Assembly (NCBI GenBank): GCA_018816205.1
Contig: JAHIWJ010000121.1
Coordinates: 1 to 6,964 of the forward strand
Direction of reading: 5' to 3'
DNA: 6,964 bases
From: Nanobdellota archaeon
GTDB taxonomy: Archaea; Nanobdellota; Nanobdellia; Pacearchaeales; GW2011-AR1
Shown here: one piece after another, positions 1 through 4,760 of the stretch
How positions within the stretch are numbered: position 1 is the first letter of the stretch
Layout of the letters: each line of letters starts with the position of its first letter
Position numbers and translations under genes: made by a program
The notes under the pieces: model-generated
The model's database searches: none
Told to the model about the DNA's origin: nothing
Seen by the model: only the letters and a program-made list of their open reading frames with translations

Positions 1-98
1 AGGAAAAGGCTGGGGAATGGGCTTATAAGATTGTCACTTGGTTTATTATCGCTTTGTTTGTGATTATGATGGTTAAGTGGGCCTTGGGTTTTGTTTAA
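1..98 (+). CDS. C-terminal end of an unidentified membrane protein (partial)
   Basis: An open frame enters from the left edge (first full codon at 3) and stops at TAA 96-98, leaving the last 31 residues. They begin with a short polar stretch (EKAGEWAYK) followed by a strongly hydrophobic run (IVTWFIIALFVIMMVKWALGFV), which reads as one C-terminal transmembrane helix with almost nothing after it. This is typical of a tail-anchored protein or the last helix of a multispanning one. The fragment is too short to name a family. Its position is not that of SecE in the usual archaeal secE-spt5 pair, because spt5 lies 3 kb away. The TATA-like box of the next gene starts about 10 nt after this stop, so the two are probably separate transcription units. 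Confidence 0.6.
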   Translation, partial: EKAGEWAYKIVTWFIIALFVIMMVKWALGFV

Positions 99-108
99 GA
101 GAAAAGGT

Positions 109-116
109 TTTATACC
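109..116 (+). promoter_or_regulatory. TATA-like box for the nucleotidyltransferase gene
   Basis: TTTATACC, preceded by AAAAGG as a possible purine-rich BRE, is centred about 24 nt before the ATG at 136. That is the spacing expected when transcription starts at or next to the start codon. There is no Shine-Dalgarno sequence before that ATG (TTGTTCAAG), which fits a leaderless mRNA. Confidence 0.6.
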
Positions 117-135
117 TCTAGGCTTTTTGTTCAAG

Positions 136-591
136 ATGAAAAAAGAAACTATTGTCATTGCATCTGGTTTTTTTGATCCGCTGCATGCTGGTCATGTTGA
201 ATATCTTCGATTAGCGAAGCAGCAAGGCGATAAACTTGTTGTGATTGTGAACAATGACAAGCAGACAGTTCTGAAAAAGGGTTATGAGTTTATGCCTTTC
301 AAGGAGAGGATGGAGATAATTAAAGCGCTTGGGTTTGTTGATGAAGTTTACCCTTCAATTGACAAGGAAATTCCAGTTACTGAAACTATCAGAAAACTAG
401 CTCGGGAAAGGGGAATTCATATTTTTGCGAAGGGCGGCGATAGATTTAGCTATGAAATTCCTGAAGCAGCTGTTTGTAAAGAATTTGGTATCGAAATTAG
501 GGACGGATTGGGAATGAAAATTCAGTCTTCTTCGGAACTTGTTGAAAAACATAAGGCTTTGAAGGATATTACGAAGGACGTTAAGAAATAA
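136..591 (+). CDS. Cytidylyltransferase-like (HxGH) nucleotidyltransferase
   Basis: A 151-residue single-domain protein of the cytidylyltransferase-like superfamily, which transfers a nucleotidyl group from an NTP to a phosphorylated substrate. Visible signatures: the nucleotide-binding loop GFFDPLHAGH (residues 11-20, with H17 and H20 as the HxGH pair), NND at 39-41, MPFKERMEII (53-62), a GGDR turn (100-103), and QSSSELV (130-136) in the place of the family's ISST-type motif. Relatives include glycerol-3-phosphate cytidylyltransferase, the heptose-1-phosphate adenylyltransferase domain and archaeal FAD synthase RibL. The NND...KKG...FMP pattern is closer to the sugar-phosphate-type enzymes than to RibL, but the substrate cannot be fixed from sequence. 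The ATG at 136 was chosen over an upstream TTG at 91 because the TATA box at 109-116 would lie inside the longer version and the first 15 residues fall outside the fold. The gene converges on the minus-strand gene ending at 595, with only 3 bp between stop codons. Confidence 0.9.
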   Translation: MKKETIVIASGFFDPLHAGHVEYLRLAKQQGDKLVVIVNNDKQTVLKKGYEFMPFKERMEIIKALGFVDEVYPSIDKEIPVTETIRKLARERGIHIFAKGGDRFSYEIPEAAVCKEFGIEIRDGLGMKIQSSSELVEKHKALKDITKDVKK

Positions 592-594
592 TTT

Positions 595-813
595 TTAGAG
601 AACCTCTTGCAAGCAGAGTCCTTGCTCTCGGTCCGAAGTTGGGCGTTTTGATGTTTCATCAACGATGTCAAAGTAGGTAATGGTTATTTGAGAATAATGC
701 AGGCAGCGTCGGTTGTTTGGTGGATCATAAGTGCAACGCGCGCATCCGTTGTTGCCTCCGATTACCCGACCCTTGCAGTCAATAACTCTTTGTCCAGTAG
801 CCTCTTCGTGCAT
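595..813 (-). CDS. Small cysteine-containing protein of unknown function
   Basis: A 72-residue frame that I do not recognise. Cysteines at 13, 24, 27 and 37 (C-x10-C-x2-C-x9-C), embedded in a Gly/Asn-rich segment, could bind one zinc ion; a fifth cysteine is at 67. The second half (SQITITYFDIVDETSK) could form a beta strand followed by a charged tail. The start was placed at 813 rather than the in-frame ATG at 828 because a TATA-like box on the minus strand (positions 840-833) is centred about 24 nt before 813 but only about 9 nt before 828. The gene follows the CARF-like gene in the same direction, but this promoter would let it be transcribed on its own. It is short and without homology evidence, so it could still be spurious. 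Confidence 0.5.
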   Translation of the reverse strand: MHEEATGQRVIDCKGRVIGGNNGCARCTYDPPNNRRCLHYSQITITYFDIVDETSKRPTSDREQGLCLQEVL

Positions 814-832
814 TTCTATTAGAAACATGGGG

Positions 833-840
833 GTTTATAT
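833..840 (-). promoter_or_regulatory. TATA-like box for the 72-residue minus-strand gene
   Basis: On the minus strand this reads ATATAAAC inside a run AAAAAATATAAACCCCC. It lies just after the stop codon of the upstream minus-strand gene and is centred about 24 nt before the ATG at 813, supporting a leaderless start there. Confidence 0.5.
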
Positions 841-846
841 TTTTTA

Positions 847-1206
847 TTATGAGATAAATTCAACGCCTTTTTTTGTGAATGCCGTGAGTTTTATGCCGAC
901 GGGAATTGCCAGCAGCGCTGAAATGAGCGCCATGTGTTCTTTGCCGTTGCCGGATGCTAGAGAGAGTGCGACTTCAAAGTCTTCTTTTAGGTGAGGTCTG
1001 AGGGAGGTTTGGATTTCTTCCTTGAAAGAGAGGAGGTCTTTCGATGAGTCAACGTCTATCGCTCTGCAAATTGGGCTTGAGAAAGGCATGGGGGTTGATT
1101 TGTCCTTTACTATGAGGATTTGGTCTGCCTCTTCCATGCGATTGATTAACGCGGATATCTGGCCGTAGGTTGTGGTGTCTTGATTGATAAAGGCGACGAG
1201 TTTCAT
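847..1206 (-). CDS. Rossmann-like single-domain protein, possibly CARF-like
   Basis: A 119-residue protein with a clear alternating alpha/beta pattern: strand KLVAFIN (2-8), helix 15-25, strand QILIVKDK (29-36), strand AIDVDS (49-54), helix 57-69, strand EVALSLA (78-84), the loop SGNGKEHMA (85-93), helix to 101, and strand IKLTAFT (105-111). The arrangement 'strand, small/Gly-rich loop with K, then M in the next helix' resembles the GGTK-M signature of CARF and related ligand-sensing Rossmann domains. The match is by shape only and there is no attached effector domain. If it is a sensor, its partner is not apparent. The start at 1206 lies about 26 nt from a TATA element shared with the divergent deaminase gene. 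The coding frame is convincing; the CARF comparison is tentative. Confidence 0.8.
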   Translation of the reverse strand: MKLVAFINQDTTTYGQISALINRMEEADQILIVKDKSTPMPFSSPICRAIDVDSSKDLLSFKEEIQTSLRPHLKEDFEVALSLASGNGKEHMALISALLAIPVGIKLTAFTKKGVEFIS

Positions 1207-1227
1207 TTTTGAGATAAAGGAGTTAGG

Positions 1228-1236
1228 TTTATAATA
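1228..1236. promoter_or_regulatory. Shared TATA-like element of two divergent genes
   Basis: The plus strand reads TTTATAATA and the minus strand TATTATAAA, so one near-symmetric A/T block can act as a TATA box in both directions. Its centre (about 1232) is 25 nt before the ATG of the deaminase gene at 1257 and 26 nt before the ATG of the minus-strand gene at 1206. Both distances match the leaderless arrangement seen at other genes here, and no second TATA-like sequence is visible in the 50-bp spacer. Confidence 0.6.
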
Positions 1237-1256
1237 ATTGTTGTTGTTTTCAGGAA

Positions 1257-1757
1257 ATGTATAAACCAGAAAAGAGGTTCATGCAGTCAGCGATTGAAGA
1301 AGCTAAGAAGGGCAATAAGTTATCTGGGAAATATCCGATGGGGGTAGTAGTGGTGAAAGGAGACAAAGTAATCGCTTCGAGTTGCAATGGTTTGCCAGGC
1401 AATATTGATCCGACTGCGCATGCTGAGATTTTAGCAATTCGCAAAGCGGCGATAAAATTGAAGACAAGATATCTTGATGATTGTGTGCTTTATACGACGA
1501 ATGAGCCTTGTGCAATGTGCACGGGGGCGGCGGTTTGGGCGAACATGAGGGGGATTGTTTATGGAGCAAGCGTTAAAGATTTGGAAAATTTTTGGAAGGC
1601 AAGGCGGAATGAAAAAACCTCAAAGAGAAATTTTGTCTTTTTACCTTCGGATAATACAGTTTCAAAGGTTAAACCAAAAATGTTTTTGGTTAAGAATTTT
1701 ATGAGAAAAGAGTGCTTGGAATTGTTTAAGCTTTATGAAAAGGACTTGAAGAGATAA
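1257..1757 (+). CDS. Zinc-dependent nucleoside/base deaminase (TadA / guanine deaminase family)
   Basis: A 166-residue cytidine-deaminase-fold enzyme that hydrolytically removes an amino group using a zinc-bound water. The catalytic motifs are intact: H55-A-E57 in DPTAHAEILAIR (zinc ligand and proton-shuttling Glu), and P84-C85-A-M-C88 (the two zinc cysteines). SSCNGLPGN (41-49) precedes the HAE motif in the manner of GuaD and TadA. The choice between free-guanine deamination and tRNA wobble A-to-I editing is open. DPTAHAEILAIRKA suits GuaD as well as TadA, while the ~60-residue C-terminal part (FWKARRNEKTSKRNF and onward) is basic, which could suit RNA binding. The frame starts about 25 nt after a TATA box shared with the divergent gene, with a weak AGGAA (1252-1256) directly before the ATG. 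Confidence 0.92.
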   Translation: MYKPEKRFMQSAIEEAKKGNKLSGKYPMGVVVVKGDKVIASSCNGLPGNIDPTAHAEILAIRKAAIKLKTRYLDDCVLYTTNEPCAMCTGAAVWANMRGIVYGASVKDLENFWKARRNEKTSKRNFVFLPSDNTVSKVKPKMFLVKNFMRKECLELFKLYEKDLKR

Positions 1758-1762
1758 CAAGA

Positions 1763-1770
1763 TTTATAAC
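1763..1770 (+). promoter_or_regulatory. TATA-like box for the winged-helix gene
   Basis: TTTATAAC is centred about 26 nt before the ATG at 1792, in the 34-bp spacer after the deaminase stop. No Shine-Dalgarno sequence is close enough to the ATG (TTAGGATAAAA), so a leaderless transcript is likely and the gene need not depend on the deaminase promoter. Confidence 0.6.
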
Positions 1771-1791
1771 AATCTTTGTGTTAGGATAAAA

Positions 1792-2244
1792 ATGGTAAAA
1801 GATTTGCCTTTGAGTGAGATAACTTTGAGGAAGTATGAACGGCCGTACGATTCTTCAAAGAGGGAGTTGATTAAGAAAGTTTGTTTGTCGCTGGGGCTTT
1901 TGCAGCCCGGTGATTCGAGGGATATTATTGTTGATATGCTGATGGTGCTGGAAGATTCGCGGCTTGAGAAGAAGTGGCTGAATTCTTTTGAGATTCGCGA
2001 TATTGTGCAGGCGAAAAGGAAAGAGCATTCGTTGGAAGAGAAAGGTCTTGCTGAGTCGAATATTCGCCGACAGTTGAAGAGACTTCGGGATGCAATGCTT
2101 GTGGATAAGCAGGAGAATAAATATAGATTAAGTGAGTTCGAACCTCTTGGGGAGATTTTTGAGCAGAAGATTGAGAAGTTTTTGATTCCTCAAACGGTGG
2201 AGAGGATTAAGGAATACTTACATAAACTTGGGGGGCCTCAGTGA
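1792..2244 (+). CDS. Winged-helix DNA-binding-like protein, conserved-hypothetical type
   Basis: A 150-residue protein, mostly helical. Residues 1-20 (DLPLSEITLRKYERPYD) form a short distinctive leader, followed by helices around 22-57. Residues 64-113 read as a winged helix: FEIRDIVQAKRK helix, a linker, the recognition-helix-like AESNIRRQLKRLRDAMLV (87-104), then DKQENKYRL as the wing. The C-terminal part (120-147) is amphipathic helix and could mediate dimerisation. A DNA-binding regulator or nucleoprotein is the natural reading, but I cannot name a target. A short diverged copy of its last codons follows immediately (2247-2294), and the nuclease gene comes after that with no promoter of its own visible, so the two may be co-transcribed. 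Confidence 0.82.
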   Translation: MVKDLPLSEITLRKYERPYDSSKRELIKKVCLSLGLLQPGDSRDIIVDMLMVLEDSRLEKKWLNSFEIRDIVQAKRKEHSLEEKGLAESNIRRQLKRLRDAMLVDKQENKYRLSEFEPLGEIFEQKIEKFLIPQTVERIKEYLHKLGGPQ

Positions 2245-2246
2245 GC

Positions 2247-2294
2247 ATGGGTGGCGGGAGGATTAAGGAGTATTTGGGGAAGTTGGGAGATTGA
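2247..2294 (+). pseudogene. Remnant copy of the winged-helix gene's 3' end
   Basis: A 15-codon open frame (ATG 2247, TGA 2292-2294) reads MGGGRIKEYLGKLGD. It repeats the ending RIKEYLHKLGG of the preceding gene (codons 2203-2235). Nine of eleven aligned residues are identical, yet six of those nine codons differ only by synonymous changes (GAA/GAG, TAC/TAT, TTA/TTG, AAA/AAG, CTT/TTG, GGG/GGA). That pattern indicates a copy that evolved for a time under protein-level selection, such as the last piece of a deleted paralogue, rather than a fresh tandem duplication. Its GGGAG (2285-2289) now serves as a possible ribosome binding site for the next gene. Whether it is translated as a peptide is unknown. 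Confidence 0.6.
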
Positions 2295-2295
2295 G

Positions 2296-2928
2296 ATGAA
2301 AAACTTTAAAGTCGAGATTTTAAGATTAAGATATCCCCTTAGAAAATCGGAAAGAATGGGCAGGACTGTGGAAGGATATGTTGCCCAGCACTACAGGAAG
2401 AAAGGATATAGTGTTCTTTCTTCCAGGAAAACGGACATTTGGAATGGTCGCCGAGAAATTGATTATGGAACTTTTTTTAGAGGATACCCTGATTTTATAA
2501 CTGTAGAGAAAAGTTTTATCGAAGAAGACTTAGAAAGATGGAAGAGACATTTAAATGAAAACAAAAATGACAAGATTAAAACAAATGTTTGGATAAATGA
2601 AAAACAGCTAACAAAAAAGGAACTAAAAGAAAAAATAAATGAACGCTTAAAGATGATAAGTGGAACAATAGACGATCCTTCCGTGCAAAAAGAAATAAAT
2701 GAAAAATATAAAGATATTTATGAAAAACTGAGGGTTAGCCATAGAAATCAAGTAAAACAACTAACAAAAATTTCTTTAGATAATGGCAAACCTGATTTAT
2801 TTGTTTTTAATAAAAGAGAAATTTTCTTCTGTGAAGTTAAAAGTCATAATGACAGTTGGTCTAGAAATCAAGCAGAATGGTTCATAAAAAATAATAACTT
2901 TCCTTACGTTTTACTTTTCATAGTTTAA
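2296..2928 (+). CDS. VRR-NUC-like PD-(D/E)XK nuclease with internal insertion
   Basis: A 210-residue protein whose C-terminal part carries the VRR-NUC/PD-(D/E)XK pattern: GKPDLFVF (164-171, D167), FFCEVKSHND (177-186, E180 and K182), then SRNQAEWFI (189-197, Q192, W195). N-terminal GRTVEGYVAQHYRKKGYSV (22-40) matches the family's first helix with a conserved Glu (E26). Between them lies an unusually long, highly charged helical insertion (about 55-155). Such nucleases cleave DNA branches or ends in repair, phage or defence settings; no helicase or other partner is adjacent. The ATG at 2296 was chosen over a GTG at 2251 because the extra residues would overlay the paralogue remnant in another frame, and GGGAG sits 6 nt upstream of 2296. 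The coding strand is markedly A-rich compared with the G/T-rich neighbours, suggesting recent acquisition. The protein ends only about 15 residues after the Q-x2-W motif, so the end could be slightly short. Confidence 0.75.
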   Translation: MKNFKVEILRLRYPLRKSERMGRTVEGYVAQHYRKKGYSVLSSRKTDIWNGRREIDYGTFFRGYPDFITVEKSFIEEDLERWKRHLNENKNDKIKTNVWINEKQLTKKELKEKINERLKMISGTIDDPSVQKEINEKYKDIYEKLRVSHRNQVKQLTKISLDNGKPDLFVFNKREIFFCEVKSHNDSWSRNQAEWFIKNNNFPYVLLFIV

Positions 2929-2953
2929 TATTCAAACACAGCCCTGCGGAAAA

Positions 2954-2961
2954 TTTAAAAA
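2954..2961 (+). promoter_or_regulatory. TATA-like box of the spt5 transcription unit
   Basis: TTTAAAAA, preceded by GGAAAA as a possible BRE, lies about 65 nt before the spt5 ATG. With a start site about 25 nt downstream, near 2983, the mRNA would have a leader of roughly 38 nt. This gene therefore differs from the leaderless genes to the left. The leader ends in GGAG (3011-3014), 7 nt before the ATG, a normal ribosome binding site. An earlier AAGGAG (3001-3006) is too distant, at 15 nt. Confidence 0.6.
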
Positions 2962-3021
2962 CCCCTAACTCCCATAATTAACATCTGCTTCTTGCTGATT
3001 AAGGAGTAGCGGAGCACAGAC

Positions 3022-3552
3022 ATGTTGTTTATAATTAAAGTCACGACGAATAAAGAAGATCGCGCAGTTGAAATGATTACTGATAGAGCTACCAAAAAAG
3101 AGCTGCCGGTTTATGCTGTTGTGAGGCCGCATGGTTTGAAAGGTTATATCATTCTTGAAGTTGCTGATAGGGACAGCGCTGAAGAGGCGGTTTTCAATTT
3201 GCCGTATGTTAAGGGAATTATCGGGAAGACAGTTTCTTACGAAGAGATTCAACAAATGCTTGAGCCTAAGGCTGAGGAAATGAACATTGAGGTTGGTGAT
3301 ATTGTAGAGATGTTGGGTCAGTTCAAAGGCGAACAGGCAAAGGTCACAAGGGTCGACAAAGGCAAGGGAGAGGTCGTTGTTTCACTACTTGGAGCGAGTG
3401 TTCCTATTCCAGTTACAGTTAAGATGGATAACGTAAAGGTTATAAGGCGTGAATCTGACGAGGTTGAAGAGGAAAATGCAGATGGATCAAAAGAAAAGAA
3501 GAAAGATGAATCTGAAGATAAAGACTTTGACGAGTTTGCGGAGGAGTTTTAG
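3022..3552 (+). CDS. spt5: Transcription elongation factor Spt5 (NusG homologue)
   Basis: A 176-residue archaeal Spt5. The NGN domain spans about residues 2-80: FIIKVTTNKEDRAVEMI at the start, then VVRPHGLKGYIILEV and ADRDSAEEAVFNLPYVKGIIG. It clamps over the RNA polymerase cleft and normally pairs with Spt4, which is not in this window. A KOW domain follows (about 88-141: EVGDIVEMLGQFKGEQAKVTRVDKGKGEVVV, cited in part), which can contact ribosomal protein S10-type partners or RNA. Residues 143-176 add a tail made almost wholly of Glu, Asp, Lys and Ser, ending DFDEFAEEF; typical archaeal Spt5 stops near 150 residues. Position upstream of rpl11 is the conserved archaeal arrangement, but the usual secE partner is not just upstream. 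The stop codon abuts the next start codon. Confidence 0.97.
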   Translation: MLFIIKVTTNKEDRAVEMITDRATKKELPVYAVVRPHGLKGYIILEVADRDSAEEAVFNLPYVKGIIGKTVSYEEIQQMLEPKAEEMNIEVGDIVEMLGQFKGEQAKVTRVDKGKGEVVVSLLGASVPIPVTVKMDNVKVIRRESDEVEEENADGSKEKKKDESEDKDFDEFAEEF

Positions 3553-3927
3553 ATGAGAGAAGCAGTAAAGCTTGGTGGAATTTGCGGTAGTATTATTGCA
3601 GGAAGCCTTGTATTAGGTGCTTTATTTGGCTACCCAGAAACAGTCCCCCCGAGAGTTATAGAAACAAGGTCTGTCCGATTAGATGGTGGCAGAGAGGTTA
3701 ACCTTGTAAGATATGATAACAGAGATATTTCTGCAGGATTGTATATTGACGGGGGCTTCGTTGGGATTGTTGACGTGGGAGGAGATGGCTGGGGAGATTA
3801 TACCAGAGGATGGCGGGGTGCAGACTATCCCAGGTATACAACTTGGACAATCACACCAAGAGAAGCATCTGTTTATAGAGCAGCTTTTATTAAATCTGGA
3901 TTTGGAGGACAAGATGCCGAAAATTAA
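3553..3927 (+). CDS. Unknown membrane-anchored protein inserted between spt5 and rpl11
   Basis: A 124-residue protein I do not recognise. Residues 7-26 (LGGICGSIIAGSLVLGALFG) form one hydrophobic segment after a positively charged start, so it reads as an N-terminal signal anchor with the remainder outside the membrane; C11 is early, but no convincing lipobox is seen. The rest is beta-rich (RLDGGREVNLVRYDNRDISAGLYIDGGFVG, cited in part), with DVGGDGWGD at 74-82 resembling a D-x-G-D-G-x-x-D calcium loop, and many Tyr/Trp/Gly. GGAGGAG (3540-3546) lies 6 nt before the ATG, the spt5 stop is immediately before it, and its own end overlaps the rpl11 start by 14 nt, so all three should be co-translated. 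It has 12 Arg but only 2 Lys, unlike its neighbours. Confidence 0.85.
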   Translation: MREAVKLGGICGSIIAGSLVLGALFGYPETVPPRVIETRSVRLDGGREVNLVRYDNRDISAGLYIDGGFVGIVDVGGDGWGDYTRGWRGADYPRYTTWTITPREASVYRAAFIKSGFGGQDAEN

Positions 3928-4657
3928 ACTAATTGTCGACGGCGGAAGCATGAAGCCCGGGCCGGCAGTGGCGCAGCAGCTTGGGCCGATGGGGATTAAT
4001 CTTGGGAAAGTTATTGCTGACGTTAATACAGCGACGGCGGGGTTTAAGGGATTGAAAGTTCCAGTTGAGTTGGATGTAAATCCTAAGACTAAGGGTTACA
4101 CTATTGAAGTTTTGTCGCCGCCGATGGCTGAGCTGATTAAGAAAGAATTGAAGTTGGAAGCAGGCTCTGGTGAAGCCGGGAAAAATTATGCTGGGAATAT
4201 TTCTTTTGAGCAGATTGTTGGAATCGCCAAGACGAAGCAGCCGAATTTGTTGGCTAAAGATTTGAGGGCTGCAATCAAATTAGCTATAGGGAGCTGTGTT
4301 TCTTTAGGGATATTAATTGATAATAAAACAGCTAAGGAGATTATGGGGGATGTGGAAGAGGGGAAATATGATAAAGAGATTAAGGAAGAGATTACAACTC
4401 CAAGCGAGGAGAAGAAGAAGCAGTTAGATTTGTTCTGGAGAGATTTGAGTGCTCGCCAGGAGAAGAGCAAGAAGGCCTTGGCTGAAGCGAAGGCTGCTGA
4501 GGAAGAAGCGAAGGCTGCGGCAGCTGCTGCGGCTCCTGCTACTGGTGCTGCTCCGGCTGCTGGGACTGGAAAAGCTGCGGCTCCTGCGAAGGAAGCTGGA
4601 AAGAAAGAAGCTGCACCTAAGAAAGAGGCTGGAAAGAAAGACGCAAAGAAGAAGTAA
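3914..4657 (+). CDS. rpl11: Ribosomal protein L11 (uL11) with long C-terminal tail
   Basis: A 247-residue L11, the stalk-base protein that binds the GTPase-centre region of 23S rRNA together with L10. The N-terminal domain (1-70) has the proline-containing switch region GGSMKPGPAVAQQLGPMGIN (10-29), followed by GFKGLKVPVELDVNPKTKGY. The C-terminal rRNA-binding domain (about 75-160) includes SFEQIVGIAKTKQPNLL and AIGSCVSLGILID. Archaeal L11 normally ends near 160-165 residues. Here about 83 more follow: a charged helix (166-200) containing LDLFWRDLSARQEKSKK, an Ala/Pro/Gly stretch (201-228), and a Lys/Ala/Glu repeat ending in KKDAKKK. The start at 3914 has GGAGG (3904-3908) 5 nt upstream and gives the canonical MPKIKLIVDGG start; the frame is open further upstream only by overlap with the previous gene. 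Confidence 0.97.
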   Translation: MPKIKLIVDGGSMKPGPAVAQQLGPMGINLGKVIADVNTATAGFKGLKVPVELDVNPKTKGYTIEVLSPPMAELIKKELKLEAGSGEAGKNYAGNISFEQIVGIAKTKQPNLLAKDLRAAIKLAIGSCVSLGILIDNKTAKEIMGDVEEGKYDKEIKEEITTPSEEKKKQLDLFWRDLSARQEKSKKALAEAKAAEEEAKAAAAAAAPATGAAPAAGTGKAAAPAKEAGKKEAAPKKEAGKKDAKKK

Positions 4658-4675
4658 TCTTTCTGAAACGCAAGG

Positions 4676-4684
4676 TTTAAAAAT
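4676..4684 (+). promoter_or_regulatory. TATA-like box of the rpl1-rpl10-rpl12 transcription unit
   Basis: TTTAAAAAT, in the context AAGGTTTAAAAATAAAC, lies 18 nt after the rpl11 stop and about 90 nt before the rpl1 ATG. A start site near 4704-4706 would give a leader of about 65 nt containing the hairpin at 4714-4760. It resembles the spt5 box (TTTAAAAA) more than the TTTATA boxes of the leaderless genes. Confidence 0.6.
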
Positions 4685-4713
4685 AAACTATTTCTGGGAT
4701 GATTGTCGTTAAA

Positions 4714-4760
4714 CTACTTCCTGGCGCGATAGTTTCTATGCGCGTACGGGTGTAAAGTAG
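4714..4760 (+). promoter_or_regulatory. Structured rpl1 mRNA leader, candidate L1 autoregulatory site
   Basis: The leader can fold into one long hairpin. The outer stem is CTACTT (4714-4719) with AAGTAG (4755-4760). A middle stem CCTG (4720-4723) with CGGG (4747-4750) has one G-U pair. The inner stem is GCGC (4724-4727) with GCGC (4740-4743) and ATAG (4729-4732) with CTAT (4736-4739), closed by a TTT loop. The 3' strand carries bulges TGTA (4751-4754) and GTA (4744-4746); G4728 is a single bulge. Archaeal L1 is known to repress its own mRNA by binding a copy of its 23S rRNA site, a stem with an asymmetric 3'-side internal loop, which this resembles in layout. The hairpin's 3' end overlaps the ribosome binding site AGGAG (4759-4763), so binding could block initiation. 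The fold is seen; the function is inferred. Confidence 0.55.

Noticed and set aside
91..135. Upstream TTG start adding 15 residues to the nucleotidyltransferase
   Set aside because: It would overlap the end of the previous gene and contain the TATA box; the family fold begins just after the ATG at 136.
589..600. T-run TAATTTTTAGAG as a transcription terminator
   Set aside because: Five T residues fit an archaeal oligo-T terminator, but the run is short, there is no other support, and it sits in an A/T-rich junction of convergent genes.
731..994. Plus-strand open frame over the two minus-strand genes
   Set aside because: It spans the gap between two better-supported genes, has low-complexity non-protein-like composition and no promoter or ribosome binding site of its own.
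1250..1569. Antisense open frames opposite the deaminase
   Set aside because: The deaminase has intact catalytic motifs; the antisense products are Ser/Pro/Cys/Leu-rich shadows.
2251..2295. GTG start for the nuclease gene
   Set aside because: The added residues are an out-of-frame reading of the paralogue remnant, and the ATG at 2296 has a well-spaced GGGAG.
136..2928. A defence island made of the nucleotidyltransferase, CARF-like protein, deaminase and nuclease
   Set aside because: The genes have separate promoters and opposite directions, no helicase, toxin, Cas or reverse transcriptase is present, and the deaminase and nucleotidyltransferase look like housekeeping families.
3713..3913. 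Long N-terminal extension of L11
   Set aside because: It is an alternate frame of the upstream membrane-protein gene; the canonical L11 start with its own ribosome binding site is at 3914.
4449..4712. Arg/Leu-rich open frame over the L11 tail
   Set aside because: It is a +1-type shadow of the repetitive Ala/Lys codons of the L11 extension.
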